A stretch of DNA of 64,000 nucleotides from NCBI GenBank assembly GCA_012295275.1, contig CM022665.1, positions 29,554,457 through 29,618,456 of the forward strand, written 5' to 3'. Shown one piece after another: positions 16,201 to 27,228 of the stretch (position 1 is the first letter of the stretch; the number at the start of each line of letters is the position of its first letter). The notes below the pieces were generated by a model, which had not been told where the DNA came from, did no database searches, and saw nothing but the letters and a program-made list of their open reading frames with translations. The position numbers and the translations under genes are program-made. This DNA is from Chrysomallon squamiferum. Taxonomy: Eukaryota; Mollusca; Gastropoda; Neomphalida; Peltospiridae.

Positions 16201-18002
16201 AATTATTGTTATCTTGTGAAGGTAATGTCATTAATAGGTTTTCTTGCTTGAGCATGTTGATTTTGAAGATTTTGTAACCACAATCAAATCAGACCAAATC
16301 AGTACCAAATCAAGTTCTCATTATGTACTGATATCACAGCAAACTGAATTCAAAAGATTAACTAACCAACCATTAATTTGTTTTTTTTGTTATACTGCTG
16401 GTCAAAATCAAAGAGAACACCAACTGACAACATGAGAAATATATGCATGTCTGCATGTGATTCTGTTTCTATATAAAGCCAATGAATAATGCTTTATTAC
16501 ATCCCAGTACAAATAATGTATAAGCTATTAAACATTTAACAAATGCTGTTATGAACAGAAATTAAATAATAATAATAATAACTAAAATGTTAAAATGCAA
16601 TGTAAAGAGTTGTGCATAAAACCTGTTTTTTAATTCAGATCTACAAGATTAAATATTTATCATCATTCAAAGTTATCAATATTACCCTATCTTTTCAAAA
16701 TCAAAAATACAAATCTGTCACCACATGCACGTACATGAACATAAATAAATAAAACACTAAATGAGTAACCTAACACTTTTAAAAAAAACACCAAAATATG
16801 ACTATACACATTTATTCAATTATATTAGTCTGTGAAATGTGGTAATTGTAAAAGATTTGTTAATTAAACAAAAGAAAATTATTAAATTATGTTTCAAAGA
16901 TGCTTTAAATAAAAATAAAAGTAAATGACAAATGCTTCAAGTAGGATTATAAAAGTAAATATTTATGAATTGATCGTAATTGGTTTTCAGTTTAATTCTT
17001 GTAGTTGAATTATTATTACATATTTCTGAAACAGAATATATTTTAATGAATTCATTAACAATATCTTTATAACTGAAGATAAAATTGTATCTATTTTGCT
17101 GACAGTTATGCTGTTTAGTGATACAAAGATTGACTGATAAGTATGCATGTACATTTGATGTATACCAGTTAAGTTAGTTGTATCATTTTGATGTCCTGAG
17201 TTTCTATTATTATCTAAAATCTGCCTGTAGTTTATCCTTGTTTAAGTATGATATCATGTATGATATTATCACAACTGTCCATCATTTCCTTTGAAGCAGT
17301 ACTGGAGGATGTCAATAAAGACATCATGTATAGATTCTTAACATTTTAGTCCACATCAAATACTCAACTGACATCACTTAATGTTAAATTCAGCACATCA
17401 AATACCCCATACCTGCTTCAGATATTGCTAAATGTTGCATCAACCATTGTATGTTTAACCACTGCAGAAACATGCAAGTTTTCAAAAGAATATAAAATGT
17501 GTGTGCGTAGTTTGCTTTTTCACAATCAAATGCACTGTTCCATTAATTTACCACACAAAAACCAATGTGTAACTGTTATATTTCATTATCACACCATAAA
17601 CACATTTTTAAAAATTTTGGTTTTTTTTTTTTTTAATTCATATCTTTAAGTTATTTGAATAATCTTTTTGCTTTTAAAAAAAAATAATGCTAGTTACAAC
17701 ATGTGAGGTATAGCTTTAATATGTTTTGTTGTCTATAAAATGAACAAAGAAAAGATATCCAACTCTGACTATCCACATCACACATATACTTTTCTCAGGT
17801 TAAAACATTCACACTATGTGCTGAATGCAAATGTCTGATTCCACCCATGGTTGCTATGTTTTTGTTTACCTGGTTTTCTATGTATTATGCATAATAAAGG
17901 ACTTTATAGTAATTTTATTGCTTTGTTCTTGTCTCCACCAGTAACACAAATTACATATTGTTTATCTTTTTAACATTTTATCATTTTTGTTATCTATCTC
18001 AG

Positions 18003-18052
<50 letters not shown>

Positions 18053-20318
18053 AGTTACAGGAAAATGAATAAGAACACAAAATATTTTCAGACTTGTTAA
18101 ATGAATCATCTACAGTTAAAGACTACTGTTCAAGTGACTGTATTAGATAGTATGTTCCAAAATTCAAATGTATAATCCAAGGATCCAGTTAATTTTTACA
18201 AAAAGATAACTGTAACAAATTAAAACATTCAAAATTTTAAAATTATTATTATTATTCTAAATAATAGCATGATTTAACACAGAACAAAAAACAAAATAAT
18301 AACAATAATTTTTTTCTTCATTTGCTTAAAAGAAGTTTTAATAACATCAAAATCATTCTTTTATTAAAATTTCTTTCTTAAACAGAATTTTTTCTTCACA
18401 GCTTTATTTATCTAAAAAAAAAAAAAAGTTTGGAAAAATATATAACTGATTTAGAATGTACGAGAGGAAGGACATTTTTATTTAACAAGACTCATCACAT
18501 TTAATTTATGGTTTTATAGTGTCTAATAGGCAGTAAGAAAGGCAAATTTTCCGCCACCACTTCATGGTATACTCTCTTCTGTTAGCTGCAAAGGATCTTT
18601 TATATACACCATCCCATAAACATAAATACTTTTGTTACACCAGTTGTTTAGAAGATAAGAAAGAATTTGACTACTGCAAAAAAATAAAAAACATACACAA
18701 CAATTATTTCAACAGAAAAGATATTACTTAAAATAACAAATACACTTACCTTTTTCAGTTCAAAGCCAGCATTTCTGAAAAATAAACAGTTTCTCTTTAA
18801 GCCAACATTATACTTTTAACAATACTTTTTAAAGAAATTAAAACTTAAAGATTTCTGATGAATTAAATGTGTTTAAAATTTATTTCACATTCATTTGCTT
18901 ATAATCTGGTAATATTTTAATTTTATTTCACTTTATTTTTATTATTTTGTGGGGAGGAACTTTTCAGACATGATTTAAAATTTATAATGCTTTGAAATAA
19001 TGTTATAAGCAATTTTAAGCAGATAGCTTCCATTCAACTTTCAAATAATGTTATAAGCAATTTTAAGCAGGTAGCTTCCATTCAACTTTCAAATAAATAT
19101 ATTTATATTCAATTCATGCATTATATATTAATAAATTAATCTACCATAGAAAAAGCAAAACAATAAACTGTTATTTTGTCAGCAAATATCCAAAAGTCTG
19201 TGATGCTTCATTACAGTTTTCCCCAATTAAATGCTAACAAGAACGTATATGTAATTTTTAAATCATCAGAATCAAGGTTGCCACTATGAGAATTATATCC
19301 ATTTTATCTATAAATTCTTGGCAAGTTGTACAACCTAAAATGTTTTCAACATAATTTGGTGGTTATACAAGAATGTACTGAAAGAATCACCCATTAGCAC
19401 CTAAGCATTTAGCCATGAAATTGTGTTGAAAATTTCTAACACTGTTGGCAACTGTAAGATTTTTAGGAATAGATAAAATTCTGATAGTGATGTTCTTTTT
19501 TAATATCTAGTTGATCATTTACTGTTAATGTACAGAAAAATAAACAAAACAAATTTTATTATTTTATTTTTTATTAATTTAAAGTGTGTGTATGTGTGGT
19601 TTAAACTTTTTTTTTTTTTTCCACTAATTTTTGAATAAAAACATTTCTGGCCTGTATATTAACATACATTTTTAAATTCAATTTTTGTTTTGTTATTTTA
19701 TTATTATTATTATTATTATTTTTTTTTTTTTTTTTTTTTAAATTGTGATCTTGACAGTTATTAAATAGAAAATTACTATTCAAACATAATTTGCAGTTAT
19801 GTGAAACGTCTTTTTTTAATTTAATATATTGCATATAAATAAACTCATATGAATCAAGTATTGAAGTATTAATCAACAAAATTTCAGTATTTAAATATAC
19901 TTGTGTATGTATATGTATATATAAAAAAATATATATACCTATATGTGTAGGCATCAGTCCTATTACTGTTATGCCTACGTGATACTGATTACAGTGTATC
20001 ACCATATATGATTATAAATCCCTTACTTTTACTGTTTATATCACACACACACACACCCACACCCACACACATATATATTTAACGTTTTATTATTATAATA
20101 TTTAACGTTTTATTATTATTATTCGAAATGTATTATGATTTAAAATTAAAACTAAATACACTAAAATATAACCGTCATAATATAATTCAATACTTTTGGC
20201 ACGTAATTATACTTTCCATCATCATAAAGTTGTATACTCACCTGAACATATCCCTGTGCTCCTCAAAATTTAATTTTTTGCTCTTTTTCTCACTTATCCA
20301 GTATCCTATACGCTTCAT
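3240..20318 (-). CDS. ITPK1: Inositol-tetrakisphosphate 1-kinase (10 coding exons)
   Basis: ATP-grasp kinase of soluble inositol phosphate metabolism; the family phosphorylates inositol mono- to tetrakisphosphates on the route to IP5/IP6. Exons in transcript order: 20242-20318, 18750-18774 (25 nt), 12670-12795, 7949-8066, 7279-7377, 6296-6339, 5851-6010, 5203-5270, 3897-4065, 3240-3622. All junctions are GT-AG and phases join without a break, giving 1269 nt or 422 aa (human about 414). Exon 1 opens with M-K-R-I-G-Y-W-I-S-E-K-K, like the human GKRVGYWLSEKK. Exon 5 ends in GVTFPF and exon 6 has KTSVAHG (human KTRVAHG). Exon 7 carries SFINHNAVLFK and QRPSLKNF. Exon 8 has IFFDSHDVSKP. Exons 9-10 carry the metal-binding end FGVDIII...IIDVNVFPGYDEV, with the expected Asp, Asp and Asn. 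The last ~90 residues are polar and not conserved, as in the family. Introns total about 15.8 kb and hold repeats but no nested gene that I could see. Family identity is very firm; individual junctions are visual calls. Confidence 0.95.
7065..7096. repeat. (TA)n microsatellite in ITPK1 intron 5-6 region
   Basis: Perfect alternating AT of about 32 bp. Shorter AT runs occur nearby at 6388-6401 and 7460-7473. Confidence 0.95.
10232..10268. repeat. (GT)n microsatellite in ITPK1 intron 3
   Basis: About 18 perfect GT units in the intron between the exons at 12670 and 8066. Spurious open frames across it are low-complexity. Confidence 0.95.
12428..12500. repeat. Two-copy 41-bp tandem duplication beside poly(A)
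   Basis: The segment agcttattttgaatgtctgg followed by agatca starts at 12434 and again at 12475, each preceded and followed by A-rich runs. This is a local slippage-type duplication within the ITPK1 intron upstream of the exon at 12670-12795. Confidence 0.9.
18010..18051. repeat. (GT)n microsatellite in ITPK1 intron 2
   Basis: About 20 perfect TG units in the intron between the exons at 18774 and 12795. Confidence 0.95.
18535..18640 (-). repeat. Degenerate dispersed repeat, SINE-like, copy 1
   Basis: Read on the minus strand, about 18559-18605 contains tataaaagatcctttgcagc followed by taacag and an accatgaagt tail. It aligns along roughly 46 bp with 47037-47085 on the plus strand. I recall similar segments (a RAAAAGATCCCTTGCTGC core followed by a CCCATGAAGTGG-like block) from dispersed repeats in gastropod genomes, but could not check this. 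Only the core is confidently shared; the outer limits are approximate. Confidence 0.55.
18995..19090. repeat. 48-bp tandem duplication (two copies)
   Basis: aaataatgttataagcaatt begins at 18995 and again at 19043. The two 48-bp units differ at essentially one position (agatagc versus aggtagc). It lies in ITPK1 intron 1, close to the exon at 18750-18774. Confidence 0.92.
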
Positions 20319-22981
20319 GATTGAACGTGTAGTCAGTGAATTGCCTAACAGTAACTGTCAGTCGTCAAAACCGGTCTAAACAGATACATCCACATTATCA
20401 TGTTTACTTTCTGCCTTTGGATTTGGCCGCACTAGAAAATCTACTTTCTAAACATAATCATTGATTAAATCATAAAGCGCCCCTTGCGGAAAACATAAAG
20501 TTTTTACTGATTATTTTCCCTTCATGTTGTTGTTGTTGTTGTTGTTGTTGTTATTAGTAGTATTATTCCTGTTGTTGTTATAATGATATATCGAATCATC
20601 TGATATAGTCTATATTGTTTTAAAATATATTTTAAATTTATATAGAACTTTTAAATCATTCACCAACGGTCATAGGTATGCTTTATGAATTGTTTTATGC
20701 TTTCGTTTATGGCGTGGTCATAGCTCACGTTGAATAATATTATTCATCTGTATATGAACGATATTAAATAAAACATTACATTGTATTGCTGTTTTATTTG
20801 TTTATATATTTATAGATTTTTAAAAAAAATATATAAATCATTTTCCATGTCAACTAATTCTGTCATATAGCAGTATATTAAATAAGTGCATTTTCTCTTT
20901 TTTATTCTTTTTATTAGAAACTGTAGAATAAAACTGATAATGATATCGCTTCTTACATACCTCTAATAAAATTAAACAATTTACATTATTATATAGGTTA
21001 ACATTTCAGCGCGCGCGCGCTCATATAGAATATTAAAATGGAATTTCAATTTGATTGAACATATTCATTCAGCTGTTATAACCAATTATGCTTTCGTATC
21101 TTCTTTAAACAAAATGGAAAAGGGATTGTTGCAATAACTCTGTTACAAAATGTGTTACTTTCATATGATAAGAACGATTAATATATCAGGCACAGTTTCT
21201 AGCTAGCTTAAAATGAAATATATTTTTTGCATATCATCCTTTATAAGTGTTGCATCGAAAATTATATGTAGTTGTCTAGATGCTAGTATATATGTAATAA
21301 GAAAATATATACATTTAAATGTTAAGTAAATAAAAATACTAAATTATTATGCTTTATCAACTTCACTAATTATTTATGTTATTCAATTTTAAATACTATC
21401 AATTTTATAATATTAATTATTTATTTATTTATATTTTGTTTTGTTTTACATTCTTATCTTTTTGTTACAGCAGCAAAGGAGCAAATAGACTGTTCTACCT
21501 TCTGCTTACTGAAATAGTTACATATCGGTAGCATGAAATGGAAATGAAAAAAAGTATTCGTTGGGAAACAGTCAATGATAAGTAAAATGGTTGCCCGCAT
21601 TTAAAGTAGACGAGTTTCGAAAACTGTTAATTCGATGAATGTCTGGTACATTCACATCGCAGAACATATATATAAGTTAATATGTAGTTTATTTTCATGA
21701 TGTAGCTTCCACTGCAACAACATCTTGTCATGTTATTGATATAGTCCTATAATTAGTATCAGTAAATCGTAACTCACTACTCAGTGTAAGATAATTTTGC
21801 CAGCATTTATTTTATATTACACTTTTATTTATGTTCTTTCTCATGTTAATATTAATACTATGTCACCCAAGATGTGCATGAGAAGCTATTAACTATTTAA
21901 ACGTGAAATTAGAAACGATACTGTCATTTGAAAGTCATGACCATATTTAATTTTACTTACGTTATTTAAAATATTTACATACTTAATAGGTATGTGATTT
22001 TTTTTCTCAACAATATCATTTTCCTATAAAATTATATATCACCAAAAAGTGAGAAAAAAACCCCACTGAATATCTAACATAGTTTCAAACCAACATACGT
22101 GTATTATATATCAAGATGAATTTTTTTGTCAGCTCTAGAGCTAATATTCATAAATTTTAATTAATTAATTATTTACAGTGATTAGCTCAAATGTACCTTT
22201 TGTTTATATATGTCTCAAAAAATCAATAGAAATTAAGCAAGTATACCAGGTAATAATAAAATTAATTTGCATTAATATGCCTTCATTTATACACATCTCC
22301 AAAATTGCTGAAAATTTTCTTCATAATAAAACTGCACTAAACTGGACTGTTATGCCATATAAACTGCACATTGTATGTGATTTAAAGTCCCAGATAGGTT
22401 TACCTTATTTACATGACAATCAGTTTGAAACGGTAAATGTATCTGTTGATTCTCCATGGTTTCTCAAAGATCATATGTTGAGAAATGAATACAAAGATGA
22501 ATCTGTACATATGTAATACATCATTTCAAAAGTCAGGTGACCTCTTGCTGCAGTGCAGAGACAGCTTTTGTAACTTGCCTATATATACACAATCATTTCT
22601 TTCTAATTGTAAATGCATATAGTCATACTCCAGACATGAGTTAATCTGCATTTTCTATCAAGATGCAGAAACTGAATGATTAAAATTTAAGGCCAACACA
22701 AAATCAGCCAGTAGTGTGTTAGACTTGCTCTTCTAGTAAAATTTTCAAAATTCTAAATGGTCTTTATTTTAGTGATATATGCTACAAAACTTTCATACCA
22801 CAGGCCTAATGTTACTTCATGACCAGAACTGTTCACACTAGTCTATTAATATCTTTTAAGTCTGTTGTTATAATTCATTTTTAATTATTATTATTATTAT
22901 TATTATTTATGTTTTGGATAAAAAAAATTACTTTTTTTCTTTACTTTTTCAGGTTTGTTCTTTTGATGCAGGTGGAAGATA
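20319..22981. other. Divergent intergenic region ITPK1/LYSET
   Basis: About 2.7 kb between two divergent start codons. Both promoters should lie here. The less AT-rich stretch 20319-20490, just upstream of the ITPK1 start, is the best promoter candidate for that gene. A polypyrimidine tract ending in cag at 22949-22953 precedes the LYSET start, so LYSET probably has at least one non-coding 5' exon in this interval. Also present are a (GTT)n run at about 20527-20552, a short alternating GC run at 21010-21020, and a dispersed repeat copy at 22270-22520 (separate entry). No other gene is apparent. Confidence 0.5.
22270..22520 (+). repeat. Dispersed repeat family X, copy 1
   Basis: Plus-strand sequence here aligns with the minus strand of about 27310-27545. 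Shared blocks include gatttaaagtccc (about 22379), gaaacggtaaatgtatctgt (about 22427), tctcaaagatca (about 22463) and gaatacaaagatgaa (about 22487). An open frame over this copy (22178-22516) is attributed to the repeat rather than to a host gene. The element class is unknown. Confidence 0.75.
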
Positions 22982-23401
22982 ATGAAATTTCGGCAGCGAA
23001 TAGCTTGGCTTATAATAATTATTTATTTGAGTGGAACATTTGCATTCCTCTATTATGTCTTTGAAATTAATGAACATTTTAATAGGTTTGCACTGGAGCA
23101 CAATAACAATTATCACCTTAACAATGGTGGTCAAAGACTTTCTCTGATGACATCCTTCTGGCATCATTTAGCAGATGTCCCTCTTCAGATTTGGATCTTA
23201 ATACTTCTGTTACCATATCTTCAAATATTTGCTTTCATACTGGCATGGACTCGTACTGAACCAAAACTGAGTATAGCTTATGTTTGGCCAGCAGTTGTTT
23301 ATTGCCATTTGCAAAAAGTGTATAAGAAGCTGAAAAGATTTTCACACAAATCACTGAAATCTTCCAGTATAGGAAATGGTTATGTTGTAATAGACACGTA
23401 A
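22982..23401 (+). CDS. LYSET: LYSET/TMEM251, lysosomal enzyme trafficking factor
   Basis: 139-aa membrane protein of the TMEM251 (LYSET/GCAF) family. In vertebrates it holds the GlcNAc-1-phosphotransferase in the Golgi so that lysosomal enzymes gain mannose-6-phosphate. The start MKFRQRIAW corresponds to the human MNFRQRMGW. The diagnostic YYVFEINEHFNRFALEH (residues 20-36; human YYVFEINETYNRLALEH) and the C-terminal VIDT (human LIDT) are both present. Two hydrophobic segments are visible, about residues 8-25 and 70-92 (WILILLLPYLQIFAFILAW), followed by a basic tail with RTEPK. An in-frame TGA upstream excludes a longer N-terminus from this exon. The frame is preceded by a splice acceptor at about 22953, so the ATG lies in the second or later exon. 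Human isoforms are 131-163 aa. The gene is divergent from ITPK1, its neighbour in human too. Confidence 0.93.
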   Translation: MKFRQRIAWLIIIIYLSGTFAFLYYVFEINEHFNRFALEHNNNYHLNNGGQRLSLMTSFWHHLADVPLQIWILILLLPYLQIFAFILAWTRTEPKLSIAYVWPAVVYCHLQKVYKKLKRFSHKSLKSSSIGNGYVVIDT

Positions 23402-24920
23402 CATTATTTGAATAATTTTATATATATAATAATATACATATATATATAAAAACAGATATTTATTATAGATGAAATGGAATCAAATGGAATTTTGTTGCAC
23501 ATCATACAAATTTTTAATATGTTGAACAAACTAAATCATGTACACATTTTAATTTTAGAAATGAAAATGTACTTTATAAAATGATTTTATATTGGAACAA
23601 AGTTTCAGATTGTTTATTAGATTAGAAAAGTTATAAATTATTTTTACTGGGAAATTATTTATTGTAACCTTTTCCTTTTTTCTTTTATGTATCTGAATGT
23701 TATACGTAAAATTAATATTCATTTCATGTATTTCATATATTGCTGAATTTTGAAAGGAAACTTATTTTTTTATTGTTGGAAAGATTTAATATAAACACTA
23801 TAAACCTGTGTATTCTTAGTTATTTTTAAACATTTATATAATTTTTGAATGTAATTATTTTAAAGTTTTGTTAATGTGTTATAAATGGCATTACTTTAAA
23901 ATAAAAATAAAAATTATATATAAAACAAAATGCACAGTTTAGTTGTGCATTAAATTTCATATTGAAACTTGTAGTTTCTAGTGATATATCTGGGTATGTA
24001 ACTGTATTTAAAATATAGTTGTATCATTGAATTCATACCTTGATAGTTTATCTGAAGTACAGATTTCTTAATGCAATAATTTTACTGTTGTCTTCCACAC
24101 TGTGTGTGCGTGTATATACATGTCATATGCAGTTAACTCTGTCACTAAGGCCATAATAGCTAGTATCTTATTTATTGTAATGTTTTTAGTATGACAAGAA
24201 ATAAAAAATAGTAAAATTATGTAATTACTACTGGTGTGTGTGTGTGTGTGTTCAGCTATACAGAAATGTGGTTTCTCAAATATATATTAATTTAAAATAA
24301 TTTGTTTCCAAAACCATGGGCTGTTACTGATTAGCAGCAAGGAATTATTTATATCTACATCCCCTTAGAAAGCAGTCATGGTATTTTAATAAACTTATGA
24401 CTGTACGGTACTAACTACAAAGGAATAACCTGTTGGTATGATTTTTCAATTAGAAAACAGATTTACACATAAAAATATCTTTACTTTAAAAAACAAAAAA
24501 ACAAAAACAAATCTGTACCTGTGAGAACCACTTGTTAAAAACGTATTTCAGTCTGTTAAGATGTGAATTAAAGAAATACTGCTCAGCTGTTTAAAGTTGA
24601 GAATCAAGGACTTGTCAGCCACAGTTAAATAAATGTATTTAATTGTGTAATAATGATTATTAAATTAATATAATCTGATGTTTTTGTGGGGTTTTATTAT
24701 TTTTTTTACGTGCTTAGTATTTGATAAATAAAAAATATGAGAGCACAGAAACTTAATAAATTATGAAGAAACCCTAAAAGGTTTACTATTATTTATTAAA
24801 CGTTTTTACAGATATAAATGAAAGATGTGTATCAATTACAAGTTCACTCTATTACATTGTATTAAACTACAATTGAATGTGCCTCTTTTATTTTTCTATT
24901 ACTTTTTAAATGTATGGGGT

Positions 24921-24922
<2 letters not shown>

Positions 24923-25011
<89 letters not shown>
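24923..25011. repeat. Long (CT)n microsatellite
   Basis: Uninterrupted CT/TC of about 90 bp. It is one of the two longest perfect dinucleotide tracts in the window and is flanked by ordinary AT-rich DNA. Confidence 0.97.
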
Positions 25012-25012
<1 letters not shown>

Positions 25013-25560
25013 ATACCTTACATTGTAAGTTATATTATTTTAGACATACATACATACATAGATAGACAGACAAATGTAATTAAATAGCAAAAACAGAACT
25101 GCTATAAAGAACAGTATAAATTTTTATTGAATGCCATAACAATACAGTAATATTGGCAAAAACATTAAGTTAATGTCATATAGCATGTGTATCTTTAAAT
25201 TATTAAATAACATTAAGTAAGAAATTTAATGGTTTATAACTAAAAAGAAATGGTGAAAATAAGAAATATATTAGTAAATTTAGTTTTATACAGATCAAGT
25301 GATAGAGAGATTGATTTAATATTTTATATAATTAATTAGAAAAAAAAGGTACAGCTATAACAACGTACTCATAAAATATTTTAAACAGTATAATTAAATT
25401 AAATTTTATTTTCATTTTTAATTTTCTTATGTCCACCCCATGCAAAATAAATAAAAACGTTACAAAATGACAACTTGCCTAAAAACTAATTTTGTTTCCA
25501 TCAGCTGTTATGTCTCCACATCTCAATGTGTTAAATAAATTCACAACTTACTGAAATCTA

Positions 25561-25562
<2 letters not shown>

Positions 25563-25605
<43 letters not shown>
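25563..25605. repeat. (ATT)n microsatellite
   Basis: About 14 perfect ATT units, the commonest trinucleotide tract of this window. Sister tracts lie at 32655-32705 and 42985-43037. Confidence 0.95.
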
Positions 25606-25607
<2 letters not shown>

Positions 25608-25897
25608 GTGTGGTTGTAGAAGTAGGAATAGTACAGTAGTTTTAAAAATATTTTTCTTTCTACTATTATTTATTTTTTATTTTTTATTATTTTTATTTAA
25701 TTAATTAATTAACTTTATTAAAAATAATTTTGTTTTCAAATACTGAAATATCATTTGTGAATGTTTCATAATTAACGTATAAATCACAAAATATAATTTT
25801 AATACAGGCTATTATTTCCATCCGAAAGCTAATGTTATAACTGTATTCCTTCTTAAATTTTGTTTTCCTCTGCAATATTTTAAAACGTTAACACCAA

Positions 25898-27150
25898 TTA
25901 ACCCCAGTTCCATACAATGAGTACTATGGGGATTATGGCGGAAATGATCAAAGTTATAAGAATGCCGATCTCGATTCGTCTCTCTTTTGTCTTCTGTTCT
26001 TCTTGTTTTTCTTCCAAGTTCTTTATCATTTCCATACAATCTTCGTACATGAACATCAACATTTTCCAGCGTTCCTTTAGCGTTTCCACTGCATTCACAA
26101 CAGTTTTCTGAGTCATAACCCGTTCGACAATTTTTTCGTATTCTTCCTTTTTTTGACCGTATGTTTTAGGCTTACCGTCATCTCTAGAAATGCGTCTCTG
26201 AAATTAGATAAGAAAGCAGCTTACCATTTTGTTAATAAAATTAATGACCGTTATATGAATAATAACTAGGTGAAATAATTTGGAAAAGATCTCGAACATC
26301 ACAAAAATGAAATTTTGTGACCTTTCTATATTATTATTATTATTATTATTATTATTAAAAATATGCGATAAAACTCAAAAGCTTTATGAAACATTATTTG
26401 CTGATATAGTTTTATTTGGTTTTCAAATATAGCACATTCTGAATCAGGCAAAGCGCAACGATCCATTTCTAATAGGCAATACTGTATCATTGATCGTTAA
26501 ACCTTAAATGAGTAAAATTATATTTCTTTTATTCGTTTTTGCACAAGATCTTATCCCAGCAAAAATGTTAAGAATAAAAATATCATATATTTAATACTTT
26601 GTCATACAATGTCCCCACCAAATATGGTTCTGTGAATTATAACTGTCATTTTGAATACTGAGGACAATTGTTTCAATTTATAAAGATCAAGAAAATGTAT
26701 CACATCATTAAAAGAAAATTTTACCACCAATGTTAGTATGGACAAATATTTTACGGTGAAAAAATAAATAAATAAATAATAATAATTTTTTTTTTTAAAA
26801 CCCACTTATTATTTCACGTAGCTTGTCTTTGTACACTTAATAATAATGACTTATTATCATTATGCATCATCAGCAACACTGTGGAAAATGTAGAAAAAGA
26901 TTTTAAAAAATCTTCTTAATCAATAGTGAATTATGAGAAAATTGTGTTTAACGAAGCCGATGATTTGCGGGCTAACAAAATTTAAAATGAATAATAATTA
27001 TTACCGTTGGCACCATCACCGTTACTAAACTGTCAGTCATTTTAAATATGCACATGTGACGTAATTACTGGATCATAACCGAAAACGAACGAAGTGTGGG
27101 AGCGGAGGGTGCATTCATTAAACAAAACCCGAAACAAATAAACAGAAAAA

Positions 27151-27228
<78 letters not shown>

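Larger units (their letters stand above)
23402..25897. other. Intergenic: LYSET 3' side and 3' side of next gene
   Basis: AT-rich sequence between the convergent LYSET gene and the minus-strand gene ending at 25898. AATAAA-type signals around 23899-23912 (aaaataaaaataaaaatt) could end the LYSET transcript. It holds a long CT microsatellite and an ATT microsatellite (separate entries). No coding signal was seen. Confidence 0.5.

Noticed and set aside
16380-16435. Tc1-like end (actgctggtcaaaatcaaag) in ITPK1 intron 2
   Set aside because: No inverse partner or TA-flanked end could be found nearby, so one weak resemblance is not enough to call an element.
22178-22516. 112-codon plus-strand open frame upstream of LYSET
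   Set aside because: Its 3' half is repeat family X, also present at 27310-27410 in opposite orientation; composition is AT-driven and no domain is visible.
24825-25013. Open frame ending in a Ser-Leu run
   Set aside because: Translation of the (CT)n microsatellite.
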